From contig NZ_LGIS01000026.1 in the NCBI RefSeq assembly GCF_001187905.1, positions 1 to 64,000 of the forward strand: a stretch of DNA of 64,000 nucleotides, in the 5' to 3' direction. The DNA comes from Pantoea sp. RIT-PI-b (GTDB lineage: Bacteria; Pseudomonadota; Gammaproteobacteria; Enterobacterales; Enterobacteriaceae). Positions within the stretch are counted from its first letter, which is position 1. The number at the start of each line of letters is the position of its first letter. Of this stretch, positions 9,994 to 20,987 are shown one piece after another. Below the pieces are notes generated by a model. That model searched no databases. It worked only from the letters and a program-made list of their open reading frames with translations, and was not told the origin of the DNA. Made by a program: the position numbers and the translations under genes.

Positions 9994-11124
9994 ATGGCGT
10001 TTCGAGTTGCGCTCAGCGCGTTCTTAAGTTTAGTGGTTGCGATGGGGATTGGGCGATTTGCTTTCACGCCGCAGGTTCCATTGATGATTCATGACCATCA
10101 GCTGACGCTCACCAGCGCCAGCCTGGTAGCGGCACTCAACTATCTGGGTTATCTGTTTGGATCCTTTGATGCAATGCGTGCGCGTCATCGCGTGGAGTGG
10201 CGTTTGCAGGCGGGCGTGTGGGGCGCGGTGGTATTAACGCTGCTGTCGGCGTGCGTCAGCGGACCATGGCTGCATGGCCTGATTCGCTTCCTGATCGGCT
10301 GGGCCAGCGGCTGGGCAATGGTATTGCTGGCGGCCTGGGCCAGCGATCAACTGCACCATCACGGACGTCCGGGAATGCTGGCGGCGGTATTTGCCGGTCC
10401 GGGCACCGGGATTTTCATCAGCGGCATGCTGGCCGTGGTCCTGCACGCCAGCGGCGTCAGCGCGGCGTTTGCGTGGGCGGCTTATGGTGTGCTGGCGTTG
10501 TTATTAATTGCAGCCATTGCGCGCTTTCTGCCGCGCAGCGGTCAACTGCATCGGCCCGATCAAGCCGCTGCGCCGCTGGTGCTAAATGGCGATCTTAAGC
10601 GATTGGTGTTGAGCTACAGTCTGGCCGGCTTCGGTTACATTCTGCCCGCCACTTTTCTGTCGCAAATGGCGGCGGCGCGTTTCCCTGATAGCGCGTTTGC
10701 GCAATTTGTCTGGCCGGTGTTTGGCGGCGCGGCAGTCATCGGCATTGTGTTGGGCATCCTGACGCGCCATTGGGGCAGCAGTCATCGGCGTCTTGCCATC
10801 GTGTTATGGGCGCAGGCGCTGGGCGTTATCGCCGCGATTGTCCTGCCAGGCTTAAATGGCCTGATGCTTGGCGCTGCATTGATTGGTGGTGGCTTCCTGT
10901 GTGTGGTGCAGCTGGCGCTGCAATATGGCCGTGAACTGGCGCCGCAGCACGCGCGTTATTTAGCCGGATTGCTAACCACCGGTTATGCGGTAGGGCAGTT
11001 GGGTGGTCCGCTGCTGTCGTGGATCTCCAGCTTGCTGTGGCATCGACTGGAACCCGCGCTGTGGGTGGCTGGCGTCAGCTTGATCCTTGCCGGGATGCTG
11101 GTTTTACGTCGCCACGCGCGATGA
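9994..11124 (+). CDS. YbfB/YjiJ-family MFS transporter
   Basis: 376 residues with about twelve hydrophobic segments. The N-terminal AMGIGRFAFTPQVPLM block is characteristic of the YbfB/YjiJ branch of the major facilitator superfamily. A second half-repeat begins near LKRLVLSYSLAGFGYILPATFL. Substrate unknown. ATG 9994 is chosen because TGAGG lies five bases upstream; a GTG eight codons earlier has no ribosome site. It is transcribed divergently from the LysR gene, a common regulator-exporter arrangement. It is not part of the conserved E. coli neighbourhood, so the LysR/MFS pair and frmA look like an insertion between yeiG and folE. Confidence 0.85.
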   Translation: MAFRVALSAFLSLVVAMGIGRFAFTPQVPLMIHDHQLTLTSASLVAALNYLGYLFGSFDAMRARHRVEWRLQAGVWGAVVLTLLSACVSGPWLHGLIRFLIGWASGWAMVLLAAWASDQLHHHGRPGMLAAVFAGPGTGIFISGMLAVVLHASGVSAAFAWAAYGVLALLLIAAIARFLPRSGQLHRPDQAAAPLVLNGDLKRLVLSYSLAGFGYILPATFLSQMAAARFPDSAFAQFVWPVFGGAAVIGIVLGILTRHWGSSHRRLAIVLWAQALGVIAAIVLPGLNGLMLGAALIGGGFLCVVQLALQYGRELAPQHARYLAGLLTTGYAVGQLGGPLLSWISSLLWHRLEPALWVAGVSLILAGMLVLRRHAR

Positions 11125-11249
11125 AAAGCTTTCATCTTCTATCGGAATGATTGCTGGATTAAGGGCGCGGAGTATTTCACAATACGCGCTCAGAATTTCC
11201 CCCGTGGGCGAAGACCCGCGGGCGCATCACCTGCCGGAGAAGAGTTAAG

Positions 11250-11915
11250 ATGAGTACCTTAAGTCAGGAAGCCGCCCTGGTTCACGAAGCGCTGTTGGCG
11301 CGTGGTCTGGAAACGCCATTACGCGCCCCGGTGCGTGAGATGGATGACGCCGCGCGTAAGCGTGAAATCGCCGGTCACATGACCCAAATTATGCAGCTGC
11401 TAAATCTGGACCTGGAAGATGACAGCCTGATGGAGACGCCGCATCGCATCGCCAAGATGTATGTCGATGAAATCTTCTCAGGTCTTGATTACGCCAACTT
11501 CCCAAAAATCACCGTCATCGAAAACAAGATGAAGGTTGATGAGATGGTAACCGTGCGCGATATCACGTTGACCAGCACCTGCGAACATCACTTTGTGATT
11601 ATCGATGGCAAAGCGACCGTGGCTTATATCCCGAAAGAGAAAGTGATTGGCTTGTCGAAAATCAACCGCATCGTGCAGTTCTTTGCCCAACGCCCGCAGG
11701 TACAAGAGCGCCTGACGCAGCAAGTGCTGGTGGCGCTGCAAACGCTGCTCGGCACCAATAACGTCGCGGTATCAATTGATGCGGTGCATTACTGCGTGAA
11801 AGCGCGTGGCGTGAAAGATGCCACCAGCGCGACCACCACCACTTCGCTGGGTGGTTTGTTCAAATCCAGCCAGAACACGCGTCAGGAGTTCCTGCGCGCG
11901 GTTCGCCACAGCTAA
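11250..11915 (+). CDS. folE: GTP cyclohydrolase I
   Basis: 221 residues, nearly identical in layout to E. coli FolE. It converts GTP to 7,8-dihydroneopterin triphosphate, the entry step to folate (and to queuosine precursors), as a homodecamer in the cytosol. Zinc ligands are in TSTCEHHF and HYCVKARG; other family blocks are [19 protein letters not shown] and GLSKINRIV. Start ATG follows GAAGAGTTAAG. Followed after 53 bases by yeiB, as in E. coli; a GGGCGAC/GTCGCCC hairpin lies between them. Confidence 0.97.
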   Translation: MSTLSQEAALVHEALLARGLETPLRAPVREMDDAARKREIAGHMTQIMQLLNLDLEDDSLMETPHRIAKMYVDEIFSGLDYANFPKITVIENKMKVDEMVTVRDITLTSTCEHHFVIIDGKATVAYIPKEKVIGLSKINRIVQFFAQRPQVQERLTQQVLVALQTLLGTNNVAVSIDAVHYCVKARGVKDATSATTTTSLGGLFKSSQNTRQEFLRAVRHS

Positions 11916-11922
11916 TCATTTT

Positions 11923-11941
11923 GGGCGACGGCTTGTCGCCC
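11923..11941 (+). other. Intercistronic hairpin folE-yeiB
   Basis: GGGCGAC-GGCTT-GTCGCCC stem eight bases after the folE stop, without a T-tract. It is more likely an mRNA-processing or stability element than a terminator. Confidence 0.5.
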
Positions 11942-11968
11942 GCTCTCCTCACTGCTGCAGGGCACTCG

Positions 11969-13129
11969 ATGCATCGCTATCTCGCGCTGGATTTCATTCG
12001 TGGTTGCGCCATTCTCGGCATCTTACTGCTGAACATTGTCGGCTTTGCGTTGCCGGCCGCGGCCTATCTTAATCCCGCGTGGCAAGGAGAGGTTTCGCTC
12101 GCCGATGCCTGGACATGGGCGATCATGGATGGCCTGGCGCAGCTCAAATTCCTCACGCTGTTTGCTTTATTGTTTGGTGCCGGGCTGTATATGCAAGTAC
12201 CGCGCGGCAGCCGCTGGATGTCGGCGCGCCTCACGCTGCTGGTACTGCTCGGTTTCATTCACGGCCTATTTTTCTGGGAAGGCGACATCCTGCTGGATTA
12301 TGGCCTGATTGGGCTAATTATCTGGCGCATGCTGCGCGATGTGCCGTCCGACCGCGCGTTGTTACAAACCGGCGCATTACTCTATTTGGTCGGCTGCGCG
12401 GTGCTGCTGGTATTTGGCGCGATTTCCAGCCCAAATCCGACGCGTTCCTGGCTGCCGGGCGCGGCGGATCTGCAATACGAAAGCTACTGGAAACTGCTTG
12501 GGGGCTGGGAAGCGGTGCAGAATCGGCTTGATCATTTGTCATCGGGCCTGATGGCGCTGGCGTCACAATATGGCTGGCAGCTGGCGGGCTTAATGCTGAT
12601 TGGCGCGGCGTTGATGCGCAGCGGCTGGCTCAGCGGGCATTTTAGTGTGCAACACTATCGCCGCTCGGCGGCGCTGCTGCTGACCATTGGCTGGTTGATC
12701 GCCATTCCCGGCATTGCCGCGCAGTGGATGATTGGCTGGGAGTTCCGCTGGACCGGCTTCTTCCTGCAGGTGCCGCGCGATCTCGCCAGTCCATTTATCA
12801 GCCTGGGCTATGCCGCACTTTGTCTTGGTTTCTGGCCGCAAATTGCGGCAACGCGTATCAGCTACGCGATTCAATGCGTTGGGCGCATGGCATTGAGCAA
12901 TTACCTGTTACAGACCCTGATTTGCACCACGCTTTTTTACCGCTTCAATCTGTTCCTCAAGTTTGACCGCCTGCAGCTGCTGGCCTTTGTTCCGGCTATC
13001 TGGCTGATCAATATCCTGTTTTCCGTGCTGTGGCTGCGCTACTTCCCGCAAGGCCCCATGGAGTGGGTGTGGCGCAAACTGACGCGTCTGGCTGCCGGCA
13101 AAGCAACCCCCTCATCTTCCATCAGATAA
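11969..13129 (+). CDS. yeiB: YeiB, DUF418 inner-membrane protein
   Basis: 386 residues, matching E. coli YeiB end to end: LDFIRGCAILGILLLNI, AAYLNPAW, FALLFGAGL, GFIHGLFFWEGDILLDYGLIGL and the DUF418 C-terminal block ALSNYLLQTLICTTLFY. About ten hydrophobic segments. Family members are predicted inner-membrane proteins of undetermined biochemical role, with acyltransferase-3-like topology. The ATG at 11969 (AGGG upstream) is preferred to an upstream TTG because it gives the family N-terminus. Directly downstream of folE and upstream of galS, the E. coli order. Confidence 0.93.
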   Translation: MHRYLALDFIRGCAILGILLLNIVGFALPAAAYLNPAWQGEVSLADAWTWAIMDGLAQLKFLTLFALLFGAGLYMQVPRGSRWMSARLTLLVLLGFIHGLFFWEGDILLDYGLIGLIIWRMLRDVPSDRALLQTGALLYLVGCAVLLVFGAISSPNPTRSWLPGAADLQYESYWKLLGGWEAVQNRLDHLSSGLMALASQYGWQLAGLMLIGAALMRSGWLSGHFSVQHYRRSAALLLTIGWLIAIPGIAAQWMIGWEFRWTGFFLQVPRDLASPFISLGYAALCLGFWPQIAATRISYAIQCVGRMALSNYLLQTLICTTLFYRFNLFLKFDRLQLLAFVPAIWLINILFSVLWLRYFPQGPMEWVWRKLTRLAAGKATPSSSIR

Positions 13130-13159
13130 TGATGTTCATCACAAAGGTTGCAGAATTGT

Positions 13160-13194
13160 ATGTAACCGTTTTCATTGATGTGACGTGATTCACG
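13160..13194 (+). promoter_or_regulatory. Gal operator and CRP site upstream of galS
   Basis: ATGTAACCGTTTTCAT (13160-13175) matches the GalR/GalS operator pattern with central CG. TGTGA-N6-TCACG (13179-13194) matches the CRP consensus except for the last base. Together they indicate autoregulation and catabolite control of galS, as in E. coli. Confidence 0.75.
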
Positions 13195-13271
13195 CAGCCG
13201 TGCCACATGCCCTGACAAAATAGCGCCGTTACGCGCTCGTCGCGCATTTTCAGCCTCTGTGGAACAGCTGC

Positions 13272-14312
13272 ATGATAACGATTCGTGATGTCGCCCGTCA
13301 GGCCGGTGTGTCAGTAGCCACCGTGTCGCGTGTGCTCAATAACAGCAGTGCAGTCACCGCCGATACCCGTGAAGCCGTGCTGGCAGCGGTTGACGCGTTA
13401 GGCTATCGCCCGAATGCCAATGCTCAGGCGCTGGCTACGCAAATCAGTGACACCATCGGTGTGGTGGTGATGGATGTCTCCGACCCCTTCTTTGGCGCGT
13501 TAGTAAAAGCGGTGGATACCGTGGCACAGCGCGTGCACAAACACGTGTTAATCAGCAACTCCTGGCACCAGGAAGAGAAAGAGCGTCACGCAATTGAGGT
13601 GCTGATACGTCAACGCTGCAATGCGTTGGTGGTGCACGCGAAAACGCTTTCAGACGCAGAGTTAATCCAATTTATGGATCACGTTCCTGGTATGGTCCTG
13701 ATTAACCGCACAATTCCGGGTTATGAGCATCGTTGTGTCTGCCTTGATAACGTCACCGGCGCACAGGTAGCGACGCGCATGTTGTTACATCTTGGTCATC
13801 AGCGCATTGGTTTTCTCAGCTCTAGCCATCCGATTGAAGATGTCACGCAGCGACGTGAAGGTTGGCTACAAGCCTTGGCAGAGCAGGGGATTCGCCCGCA
13901 GGAGTCGTGGATTGCGCATGCGGAACCCGATATGCAAGGCGGCGAAGCAGCGATGGTGGAACTGCTTGGCCGTAACTTACATTTAACAGCGGTGTTTTCC
14001 TACAATGACGGCATGGCAGCGGGCGCATTGACGGCTTTAAAGGACAATGGCATTCAGGTACCACAGCATTTCTCGGTGATAGGTTTTGACGATATCCCTA
14101 TCTCACGTTACACCGATCCTCAATTAACCACGGTTCGCTATCCTATTGTTTCTATGGCGAAATTAGCGACAGAATTGGCGCTAAAAGGTGCGGCCGGCGA
14201 GTTAGATGAGCTGGCGACGCACTGCTTTATGCCGACGCTGGTACGTCGTCATTCGGTGGCCCAGCGGCAAATTGTGGAGTCGGTCACTAATTCAGGCGAT
14301 AGCCCTGTGTAA
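13272..14312 (+). CDS. galS: Mgl repressor GalS (galactose isorepressor)
   Basis: 346 residues. LacI/GalR family: N-terminal helix-turn-helix with hinge (residues 1-60, [25 protein letters not shown]) and a periplasmic-binding-like sensor domain. Identity with E. coli GalS is high, including [41 protein letters not shown] and the end block [14 protein letters not shown]. It represses mglBAC and itself until D-galactose or D-fucose binds. Operators are visible upstream of both galS and mglB, and the mgl operator overlaps this gene's stop codon. Same position as in E. coli, between yeiB and mglB. Confidence 0.96.
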   Translation: MITIRDVARQAGVSVATVSRVLNNSSAVTADTREAVLAAVDALGYRPNANAQALATQISDTIGVVVMDVSDPFFGALVKAVDTVAQRVHKHVLISNSWHQEEKERHAIEVLIRQRCNALVVHAKTLSDAELIQFMDHVPGMVLINRTIPGYEHRCVCLDNVTGAQVATRMLLHLGHQRIGFLSSSHPIEDVTQRREGWLQALAEQGIRPQESWIAHAEPDMQGGEAAMVELLGRNLHLTAVFSYNDGMAAGALTALKDNGIQVPQHFSVIGFDDIPISRYTDPQLTTVRYPIVSMAKLATELALKGAAGELDELATHCFMPTLVRRHSVAQRQIVESVTNSGDSPV

Positions 14313-14367
14313 CCGTTTCCAATCTGTGATTGCATTCACAGTTAATTAACATGCTGCTCACTATGAT
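14307..14367 (+). promoter_or_regulatory. mglBAC promoter: Gal operator, CRP site, -10
   Basis: GTGTAACCGTTTCCAA (14307-14322) is a GalS/GalR operator and includes the galS TAA codon. TGTGA-TTGCAT-TCACA (14325-14340) is a perfect CRP palindrome. TATGAT at 14362-14367 is a good -10. CRP centred near 14332.5 puts it about 41.5 bases before a start site near 14374, a class II activation geometry. Confidence 0.85.
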
Positions 14368-14373
14368 GGCAGC

Positions 14374-14617
14374 GTCTTACCGGACTGAAACATCATGTAA
14401 CGCTGGTCAATCCTTCTGCCAGCAGGTTTCAGTAGCCGATTGAAATAGTTCACAACACTCTTCAGGAAGCGTTTACCTACAGGGAAGTCAGGATGGCGAT
14501 GGTGGTCCGGCTTTGCGTTACGCGTCCGCCCCATGGATTCAAGTTAAAACCGACGGCGCTGGTTGCTACAGGCAATACGGCGCAATGAAATGCCCTACAT
14601 AAAAAACCGGAGATACC
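14374..14617 (+). other. Long mglB 5' untranslated leader
   Basis: If transcription starts about 14374, mglB has a leader of roughly 240 bases with no supported small gene. It ends in CCGGAGATACC before the ATG. The leader could host small-RNA or RNase control; no specific structure could be confirmed by eye. Confidence 0.45.
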
Positions 14618-15613
14618 ATGAATAAGAAGGTTTTCACGCTCACAGCACTGGTTGCCAGCATGATGTTTGGTGCAACTGCGCACGCCGCCGATACCCGCAT
14701 TGGCGTGACGATTTATAAATACGACGACAACTTCATGTCGATGGTGCGTAAGGACATTGAGAAAGAGGCGAAATCATTGGGCGGCATTCAGCTGCTGATG
14801 AATGACTCGCAGAACGACCAGTCTAAGCAGAACGACCAGATCGACGTGTTGATGGCGAAAGGCGTGAAAGCGCTGGCGATTAACCTGGTGGACCCGGCTG
14901 CTGCAGCCGTTGTCATTGATAAAGCGCGTGGCAATGACGTGCCAGTGGTGTTCTTCAACAAAGAGCCGAACGCGAAAGTGCTGGCAAGCTACCCGAAAGC
15001 CTATTACGTCGGTACCGATTCTAAAGAGTCGGGCATTATCCAGGGGCAGCTGATTGAGAAGCACTGGAAAGCGACGCCGGCCTGGGATCTGAACAAAGAT
15101 GGCCAGATTCAGTTCGTGCTGCTGAAAGGTGAGCCGGGCCATCCGGATGCCGAAGCGCGTACTAAATACGTGATCGATACCCTGAACAAAGACGGTCTGA
15201 AAACACAGCAGCTGGCGATGGATACCGCAATGTGGGATACCGCTCAGGCTAAAGACAAAGTTGATGCCTGGCTCTCAGGCCCGAATGCCAACAAAATTGA
15301 AGTGATCATCGCCAACAACGATGCGATGGCGATGGGTGCGGTTGAAGCGCTGAAAGCGCACAACAAAACCAGCATTCCGGTGTTTGGCGTCGATGCACTG
15401 CCAGAAGCACTGGCGCTGGTGAAATCGGGCGCACTGGCGGGTACCGTGTTGAACGATGCGGAAAACCAGGCGAAAGCCACGCTGGATATCGCGAAAAACC
15501 TGGCGGATGGCAAAGAGCCAACTGCAGGTACTAACTTCAAGATGGACAACAAAATCGTACGTGTCCCTTACGTACCAGTAGATAAAGAAAATCTGTCGCA
15601 GTTCGTGAAGTAA
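14618..15613 (+). CDS. mglB: D-galactose/D-glucose periplasmic binding protein
   Basis: 331 residues. A Sec signal peptide with cleavage after AHA (residue 23) gives mature [18 protein letters not shown]. It closely matches E. coli MglB and retains the calcium-binding-loop region [26 protein letters not shown] and hinge segments. It binds galactose, glucose and methyl-galactosides in the periplasm, delivers them to MglC-MglA and also presents ligand to the Trg chemoreceptor in E. coli. First gene of mglBAC, preceded by Gal operator and CRP sites. A 21-base GC hairpin follows it and probably raises its transcript level over mglA and mglC. Confidence 0.97.
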   Translation: MNKKVFTLTALVASMMFGATAHAADTRIGVTIYKYDDNFMSMVRKDIEKEAKSLGGIQLLMNDSQNDQSKQNDQIDVLMAKGVKALAINLVDPAAAAVVIDKARGNDVPVVFFNKEPNAKVLASYPKAYYVGTDSKESGIIQGQLIEKHWKATPAWDLNKDGQIQFVLLKGEPGHPDAEARTKYVIDTLNKDGLKTQQLAMDTAMWDTAQAKDKVDAWLSGPNANKIEVIIANNDAMAMGAVEALKAHNKTSIPVFGVDALPEALALVKSGALAGTVLNDAENQAKATLDIAKNLADGKEPTAGTNFKMDNKIVRVPYVPVDKENLSQFVK

Positions 15614-15622
15614 TTCATCCTG

Positions 15623-15643
15623 GGCGCGGCACTTCGCCGCGCC
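15623..15643 (+). other. Intercistronic hairpin mglB-mglA
   Basis: GGCGCGGC-ACTTC-GCCGCGCC with only TTATT after it. It is better read as a 3'-end stabiliser or partial terminator giving excess binding protein than as a full terminator. Confidence 0.65.
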
Positions 15644-15683
15644 TTATTGCATCTGACCAACGCTTTATTTAGCCAGGTAAATT

Positions 15684-17204
15684 ATGGCCAGTGAGAATCC
15701 GACCACACAGCGTGAATATCTGCTGGAGATGACGAATGTCTCGAAATCATTTCCAGGGGTTAAAGCCTTAGATAATGTGAATTTAAAAGTGCGGCCGCAC
15801 TCCGTCCATGCATTAATGGGAGAAAACGGCGCCGGGAAATCTACATTATTAAAATGTCTGTTTGGGATTTATAAAAAGGATACGGGGAGCATCCTGTTTC
15901 AGGGTGAGGAAATTGATTATAAGAGCTCCAAAGAGGCGCTGGAAAATGGCGTGTCGATGGTGCATCAGGAATTAAACCTGGTTCTGCAGCGCAACGTAAT
16001 GGATAACATGTGGCTTGGCCGTTATCCGCGTAAAGGCGTGTTTGTCGATCAGGATAAAATGTATCGCGATACTAAAGCGATCTTTGATGAATTAGATATT
16101 GATATCGATCCGCGCGATAAAGTGGCGACCTTGTCTGTTTCGCAAATGCAGATGATTGAAATTGCCAAGGCTTTCTCCTATGACGCGAAAATTGTCATTA
16201 TGGATGAGCCAACCTCGTCGCTGACCGAAAAAGAAGTTAATCACCTGTTTACCATTATCCGTAAGCTGAAAGATCGTGGCTGCGGCATTGTGTATATCTC
16301 GCATAAGATGGAGGAGATTTTCCAGCTGTGCGATGAGATCACCATTTTGCGTGATGGACAGTGGATCGCCACCCAGCCGCTGGAAGGGTTGGATATGGAC
16401 AAAATCATCTCGATGATGGTTGGTCGTTCATTGAACCAGCGTTTCCCGGATAAAACTAACGTGCCGGGTGAAGTGATTCTCGAGGTGCGTCACTTAACCT
16501 CACTGCGTCAGCCGTCGATTCGCGATATCTCTTTTGATCTGCATAAAGGGGAGATTCTGGGTATTGCCGGCCTGGTAGGCGCCAAGCGTACTGACATCGT
16601 CGAAACGCTGTTTGGTATTCGCGAGAAGTCAGGCGGCACCATTAAATTGCACGGCAAGAGCATTAATAACCACAGCGCCAACGAAGCGATAAACCATGGC
16701 TTTGCGCTGGTGACAGAAGAGCGTCGATCCACTGGTATTTATGCTTATCTGGATATTGGCTTTAACTCGCTTATCTCCAATATTAAAAAGTATAAATCCA
16801 GCATGGGCCTGCTCGATAATAAACGCATGAAGAGCGATACCCAGTGGGTGATTGATTCAATGCGAGTGAAAACGCCCGGTCATCATACGCAAATAGGTTC
16901 GCTTTCCGGTGGTAACCAACAGAAGGTAATTATTGGTCGTTGGTTATTAACGCAGCCGGAAATATTGATGCTTGATGAACCGACGCGCGGGATTGATGTG
17001 GGTGCGAAGTTCGAAATTTACCAACTTATTGCTGAGTTGGCGAAGAAAGAGAAGGGCATCATTATTATCTCTTCTGAAATGCCAGAGCTGTTGGGTATTA
17101 CCGATCGTATTCTAGTGATGAGTAATGGCCAGGTAGCGGGCATTGTTGATACCAAAACGACCTCGCAGAATGAAATCCTGCGTTTAGCGTCATTACACCT
17201 TTAA
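15684..17204 (+). CDS. mglA: Galactose/methyl galactoside ABC transporter ATPase
   Basis: 506 residues with two ABC domains in tandem, the sugar-importer type. The first domain has Walker [11 protein letters not shown] near residue 50, its signature replaced by LSVSQMQM, and Walker [12 protein letters not shown]. The second domain has GLVGAKRTD in place of a canonical P-loop, signature LSGGNQQKV and Walker [14 protein letters not shown]. This asymmetry is normal for the family. Powers galactose import through MglC. Lies 18 bases before mglC in the mgl operon. The central part is noticeably richer in A+T at synonymous sites than mglB. Confidence 0.96.
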   Translation: MASENPTTQREYLLEMTNVSKSFPGVKALDNVNLKVRPHSVHALMGENGAGKSTLLKCLFGIYKKDTGSILFQGEEIDYKSSKEALENGVSMVHQELNLVLQRNVMDNMWLGRYPRKGVFVDQDKMYRDTKAIFDELDIDIDPRDKVATLSVSQMQMIEIAKAFSYDAKIVIMDEPTSSLTEKEVNHLFTIIRKLKDRGCGIVYISHKMEEIFQLCDEITILRDGQWIATQPLEGLDMDKIISMMVGRSLNQRFPDKTNVPGEVILEVRHLTSLRQPSIRDISFDLHKGEILGIAGLVGAKRTDIVETLFGIREKSGGTIKLHGKSINNHSANEAINHGFALVTEERRSTGIYAYLDIGFNSLISNIKKYKSSMGLLDNKRMKSDTQWVIDSMRVKTPGHHTQIGSLSGGNQQKVIIGRWLLTQPEILMLDEPTRGIDVGAKFEIYQLIAELAKKEKGIIIISSEMPELLGITDRILVMSNGQVAGIVDTKTTSQNEILRLASLHL

Positions 17205-17222
17205 TGAAGCAAGGGCTTTAAC

Positions 17223-18233
17223 ATGAAAGCGACTACTAAAAAGAATGCGCTAACCTGGTTAAAAGAGGGCGGCATTTACGTTGTCCTGTTTGTACTGCTG
17301 GCAATTATTATTTTCCAGGATCCGACGTTTTTAAGTTTAATGAACCTGAGTAACATTCTGACCCAATCCTCGGTGCGTATTATTATCGCGCTGGGTGTGG
17401 CCGGATTAATTGTCACCCAGGGTACTGACCTGTCGGCCGGTCGTCAGGTGGGCTTGGCCGCGGTGGTTGCGGCGACGCTGCTGCAGGCGATGGATAACGC
17501 TAACAAGGTGTTCCCACATCTGGATACCGTACCCATTCCCGTAGTTATCCTGACCGTGTGCATCATTGGCGGTGTGATTGGTCTGGTGAACGGCGTGATT
17601 ATTGCTTACCTCAAGGTAACGCCATTTATTACCACCTTGGGCACCATGATCATCGTTTACGGTATCAACTCACTCTATTACGACTTTGTGGGCGCATCGC
17701 CGATTGCTGGTTTCGATCCTGGCTTCTCCAAATTTGCCCAAGGCTTCCTGCGTTTCGGTGATTTCAAACTGTCGTTCATCACCTTCTACGCCGTGATTGC
17801 TATCGTATTTGTCTGGGTGCTGTGGAATAAAACCCGCTTCGGCAGAAACATCTTCGCTATCGGTGGTAACCCGGAAGCCGCGAAAGTGTCTGGTGTGAAC
17901 GTACCGTTCAACCTGATTCTGGTGTATGCCTTGTCTGGCGTGTTCTATGCGTTTGGCGGCATGCTGGAAGCGGGCCGTATCGGCAGCGCCACCAATAACC
18001 TCGGCTTTATGTATGAGCTGGATGCAATTGCAGCCTGTGTGGTCGGCGGCGTGTCGTTTGCCGGTGGCGTGGGTTCTGTGGCGGGCGTGGTGACCGGTGT
18101 CATCATCTTCACCGTCATCAACTATGGCCTGACCTATATCGGCGTAAACCCTTATTGGCAGTACATCATCAAGGGCGGCATCATCATCTTCGCCGTGGCA
18201 CTGGATTCGTTGAAATACGCGCGTAAGAAGTAA
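17223..18233 (+). CDS. mglC: Galactose/methyl galactoside ABC transporter permease
   Basis: 336 residues, BPD_transp_2-type permease with about eight to ten membrane segments. Recognised from IALGVAGLIVTQGTDLSAGRQVGLAAVVAATLLQ, FITTLGTMIIVYGINSLYYDFVGASPIAGFD and the coupling block GGNPEAAKVSGVNV. It forms the channel of the MglABC importer. The ATG follows AAGGGCTTTAAC. Last gene of the operon, closed by a strong bidirectional terminator shared with sanA. Confidence 0.96.
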   Translation: MKATTKKNALTWLKEGGIYVVLFVLLAIIIFQDPTFLSLMNLSNILTQSSVRIIIALGVAGLIVTQGTDLSAGRQVGLAAVVAATLLQAMDNANKVFPHLDTVPIPVVILTVCIIGGVIGLVNGVIIAYLKVTPFITTLGTMIIVYGINSLYYDFVGASPIAGFDPGFSKFAQGFLRFGDFKLSFITFYAVIAIVFVWVLWNKTRFGRNIFAIGGNPEAAKVSGVNVPFNLILVYALSGVFYAFGGMLEAGRIGSATNNLGFMYELDAIAACVVGGVSFAGGVGSVAGVVTGVIIFTVINYGLTYIGVNPYWQYIIKGGIIIFAVALDSLKYARKK

Positions 18234-18244
18234 CAAACGTCATC

Positions 18245-18274
18245 AAAAAAGGGTCGCCTTCATGCGACCCTTTT

Positions 18275-18277
<3 letters not shown>
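18245..18277. terminator. Bidirectional terminator between mglC and sanA
   Basis: AAAAAAGGGTCGC-CTTCAT-GCGACCCTTTTTT: a GC stem flanked by A and T runs, functional on both strands. The sanA stop codon lies inside the T-tract. Confidence 0.9.
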
Positions 18278-19036
<759 letters not shown>

Positions 19037-19091
19037 CTACTTGAGGCGGGCGGGGGAAGCAAGTAAACGCCAGTTGGCCGGCGTTTTTTTA

Positions 19092-19124
19092 AACATGCTC
19101 GGACCTACAAGGTCCGAGCATGTT
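19092..19124. other. Perfect 14-bp hairpin after maeA
   Basis: AACATGCTCGGACC at 19092-19105 pairs with 19111-19124 around a five-base loop, six bases after the maeA stop. On the maeA strand it is followed by an A-run, not a T-run, so it is not a canonical terminator for maeA. It may protect the 3' end. Confidence 0.6.
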
Positions 19125-19129
19125 CCGTC

Positions 19130-20827
19130 TTAAATCGAGGTACGACGATAGTGACGATATTGCGGCAGCCAGAAGTTGTTGCTGACAGCTTTCGATAAGA
19201 CATCTTCAGAGGTGACAACCGCCACGCCAGCCAGCTGTGCAGCTTTGCCCACTTCAATGGCAATCAGCTTGGAAACGCCCTGAATATCTTTGATTTCCGG
19301 CAGAACCGGGCCTTCGCCGTCGTTGGCCAGCGGTGAGCAGTCGGCCAGCGCGCGGCTCGCGGTCATCAGCATTGAATCGGTAACGCGGCTGGCGCCTGAA
19401 GCGATCACACCTAAACCGATGCCCGGGAAGATATAGGAGTTATTGCACTGAGCAATTGGATAGGTTTTGCCTTTCCAGCTCACCGGTGAGAACGGGCTGC
19501 CGGTGGCAACCAGCGCGGCACCGTCAGTCCAGGCGATGATGTCGGCTGGTGTCGCTTCCACGCGTGAGGTCGGGTTGGACAGCGGCATCACGATCGGACG
19601 TTTGGTGTGCTTATGCATCTCACGGATAATCTCTTCGGTGAACAGGCCAGGTTGACCTGACACGCCGATCAGAATATCGGGCTTGGCATTGCGTACCACA
19701 TCCAACAGTGAGATCGAGTCGCTGCTGGTATCCCAATCTTTGAGGTTTTCGCTCTTCTGCACCAGCTTGCTTTGGAAATTGAGCAGATTAGGCAGTTTGT
19801 CCGTCAGCAGACCAAAACGATCCACCATCATTACGCGGCCACGCGCTTCATCATCGCTTAAACCTTCAGACTTCATCTGCGCAATGATCTGCTCAGCGAT
19901 ACCACAACCGGCGGAACCGGCACCGAGGAACACCACTTTCTGCTCGCACAGGCGGCTGCCAGCAGCGCGGCTGGCGGCAATCAACGTACCGACGGTAACG
20001 GCAGCGGTGCCCTGAATGTCATCGTTAAAGCAGCAGATCTCATCGCGATAGCGCTCCAGCAGCGGCATGGCGTTTTTCTGTGCGAAGTCTTCGAATTGCA
20101 ACAGCACGTTCGGCCAGCGGCGGTTTACTGCCTGAATGAACTCGTTCACAAACTCTTCGTACTCTTCACCGGTGATGCGCGGATGGCGCCAGCCCATGTA
20201 GAGCGGATCGTTCAGCAGCTGCTGATTATTGGTGCCGACATCCAGTACCACCGGCAAGGTGTAAGCCGGGCTGATGCCGCCACAGGCGGTGTACAGAGAC
20301 AGCTTACCGATTGGGATCCCCATGCCGCCGATGCCTAAATCGCCGAGGCCGAGAATACGCTCACCATCGGTAACCACGATCACTTTTACATTCTGCTTGG
20401 TGGCGTTCTGCAGCATGTCTTCAATGCGGTCACGGTTGTTATACGAGATGAATACGCCGCGCGCGCGACGGTAGATCTCTGAGAAGTGTTCACAGGCGGC
20501 GCCGACCGTTGGGGTGTAGATAATTGGCATCATCTCTTCCAGATGATTGTCGAGCAGGCGGTAGAACAGGGTTTCGTTGGTATCCTGGATGTTGCGCAGG
20601 TAAACATGCTTGTCGTTATTGTTTTTGAAATCCAGGAACTGGCGCCAGGCACGTTCTGCCTGCTCTTCGATGGTTTCTACCGCTTCAGGGAGCAGGCCGT
20701 TGAGGTTAAATTCGTTACGTTCTTCGAGGGTGAAGGCGCTGCCTTTATTCAACAGCGGAAATTCCAGCAGGATCGGACCCGCATAAGGAATATACAGCGG
20801 GCGTTTACTTTCGTAGTCGAGTTCCAT
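19130..20827 (-). CDS. maeA: NAD-dependent malic enzyme
   Basis: 565 residues, exactly the E. coli MaeA length. It oxidatively decarboxylates L-malate to pyruvate with NAD+ in the cytosol. N-terminal malic domain with [18 protein letters not shown] and [20 protein letters not shown] domain with [16 protein letters not shown]; metal/substrate blocks [21 protein letters not shown] and [13 protein letters not shown]. Start ATG with GGAG about 13 bases upstream. In E. coli maeA is at a different locus; here it separates sanA from cdd, with all three on the same strand. Confidence 0.97.
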   Translation of the reverse strand: MELDYESKRPLYIPYAGPILLEFPLLNKGSAFTLEERNEFNLNGLLPEAVETIEEQAERAWRQFLDFKNNNDKHVYLRNIQDTNETLFYRLLDNHLEEMMPIIYTPTVGAACEHFSEIYRRARGVFISYNNRDRIEDMLQNATKQNVKVIVVTDGERILGLGDLGIGGMGIPIGKLSLYTACGGISPAYTLPVVLDVGTNNQQLLNDPLYMGWRHPRITGEEYEEFVNEFIQAVNRRWPNVLLQFEDFAQKNAMPLLERYRDEICCFNDDIQGTAAVTVGTLIAASRAAGSRLCEQKVVFLGAGSAGCGIAEQIIAQMKSEGLSDDEARGRVMMVDRFGLLTDKLPNLLNFQSKLVQKSENLKDWDTSSDSISLLDVVRNAKPDILIGVSGQPGLFTEEIIREMHKHTKRPIVMPLSNPTSRVEATPADIIAWTDGAALVATGSPFSPVSWKGKTYPIAQCNNSYIFPGIGLGVIASGASRVTDSMLMTASRALADCSPLANDGEGPVLPEIKDIQGVSKLIAIEVGKAAQLAGVAVVTSEDVLSKAVSNNFWLPQYRHYRRTSI

Positions 20828-20987
20828 GCAGTGCTTGCTCCGGTTGCAGTGTTTTCTGACGTATCGCCGGGAAAAGGTAACGCCAGTCCATCTTGAAGTG
20901 AAGAGGTTCTGGCGCCCGATCCTATGAAAATTCCTGCAGATGTACAGCTTTTGTTAACAGAAGGTCACAAAAGCGGTAAAAGGATCA

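Noticed and set aside
19092..19124. Terminator of maeA
   Set aside because: The stem is perfect, but the following bases on the maeA strand are A residues, not T; kept only as a hairpin.
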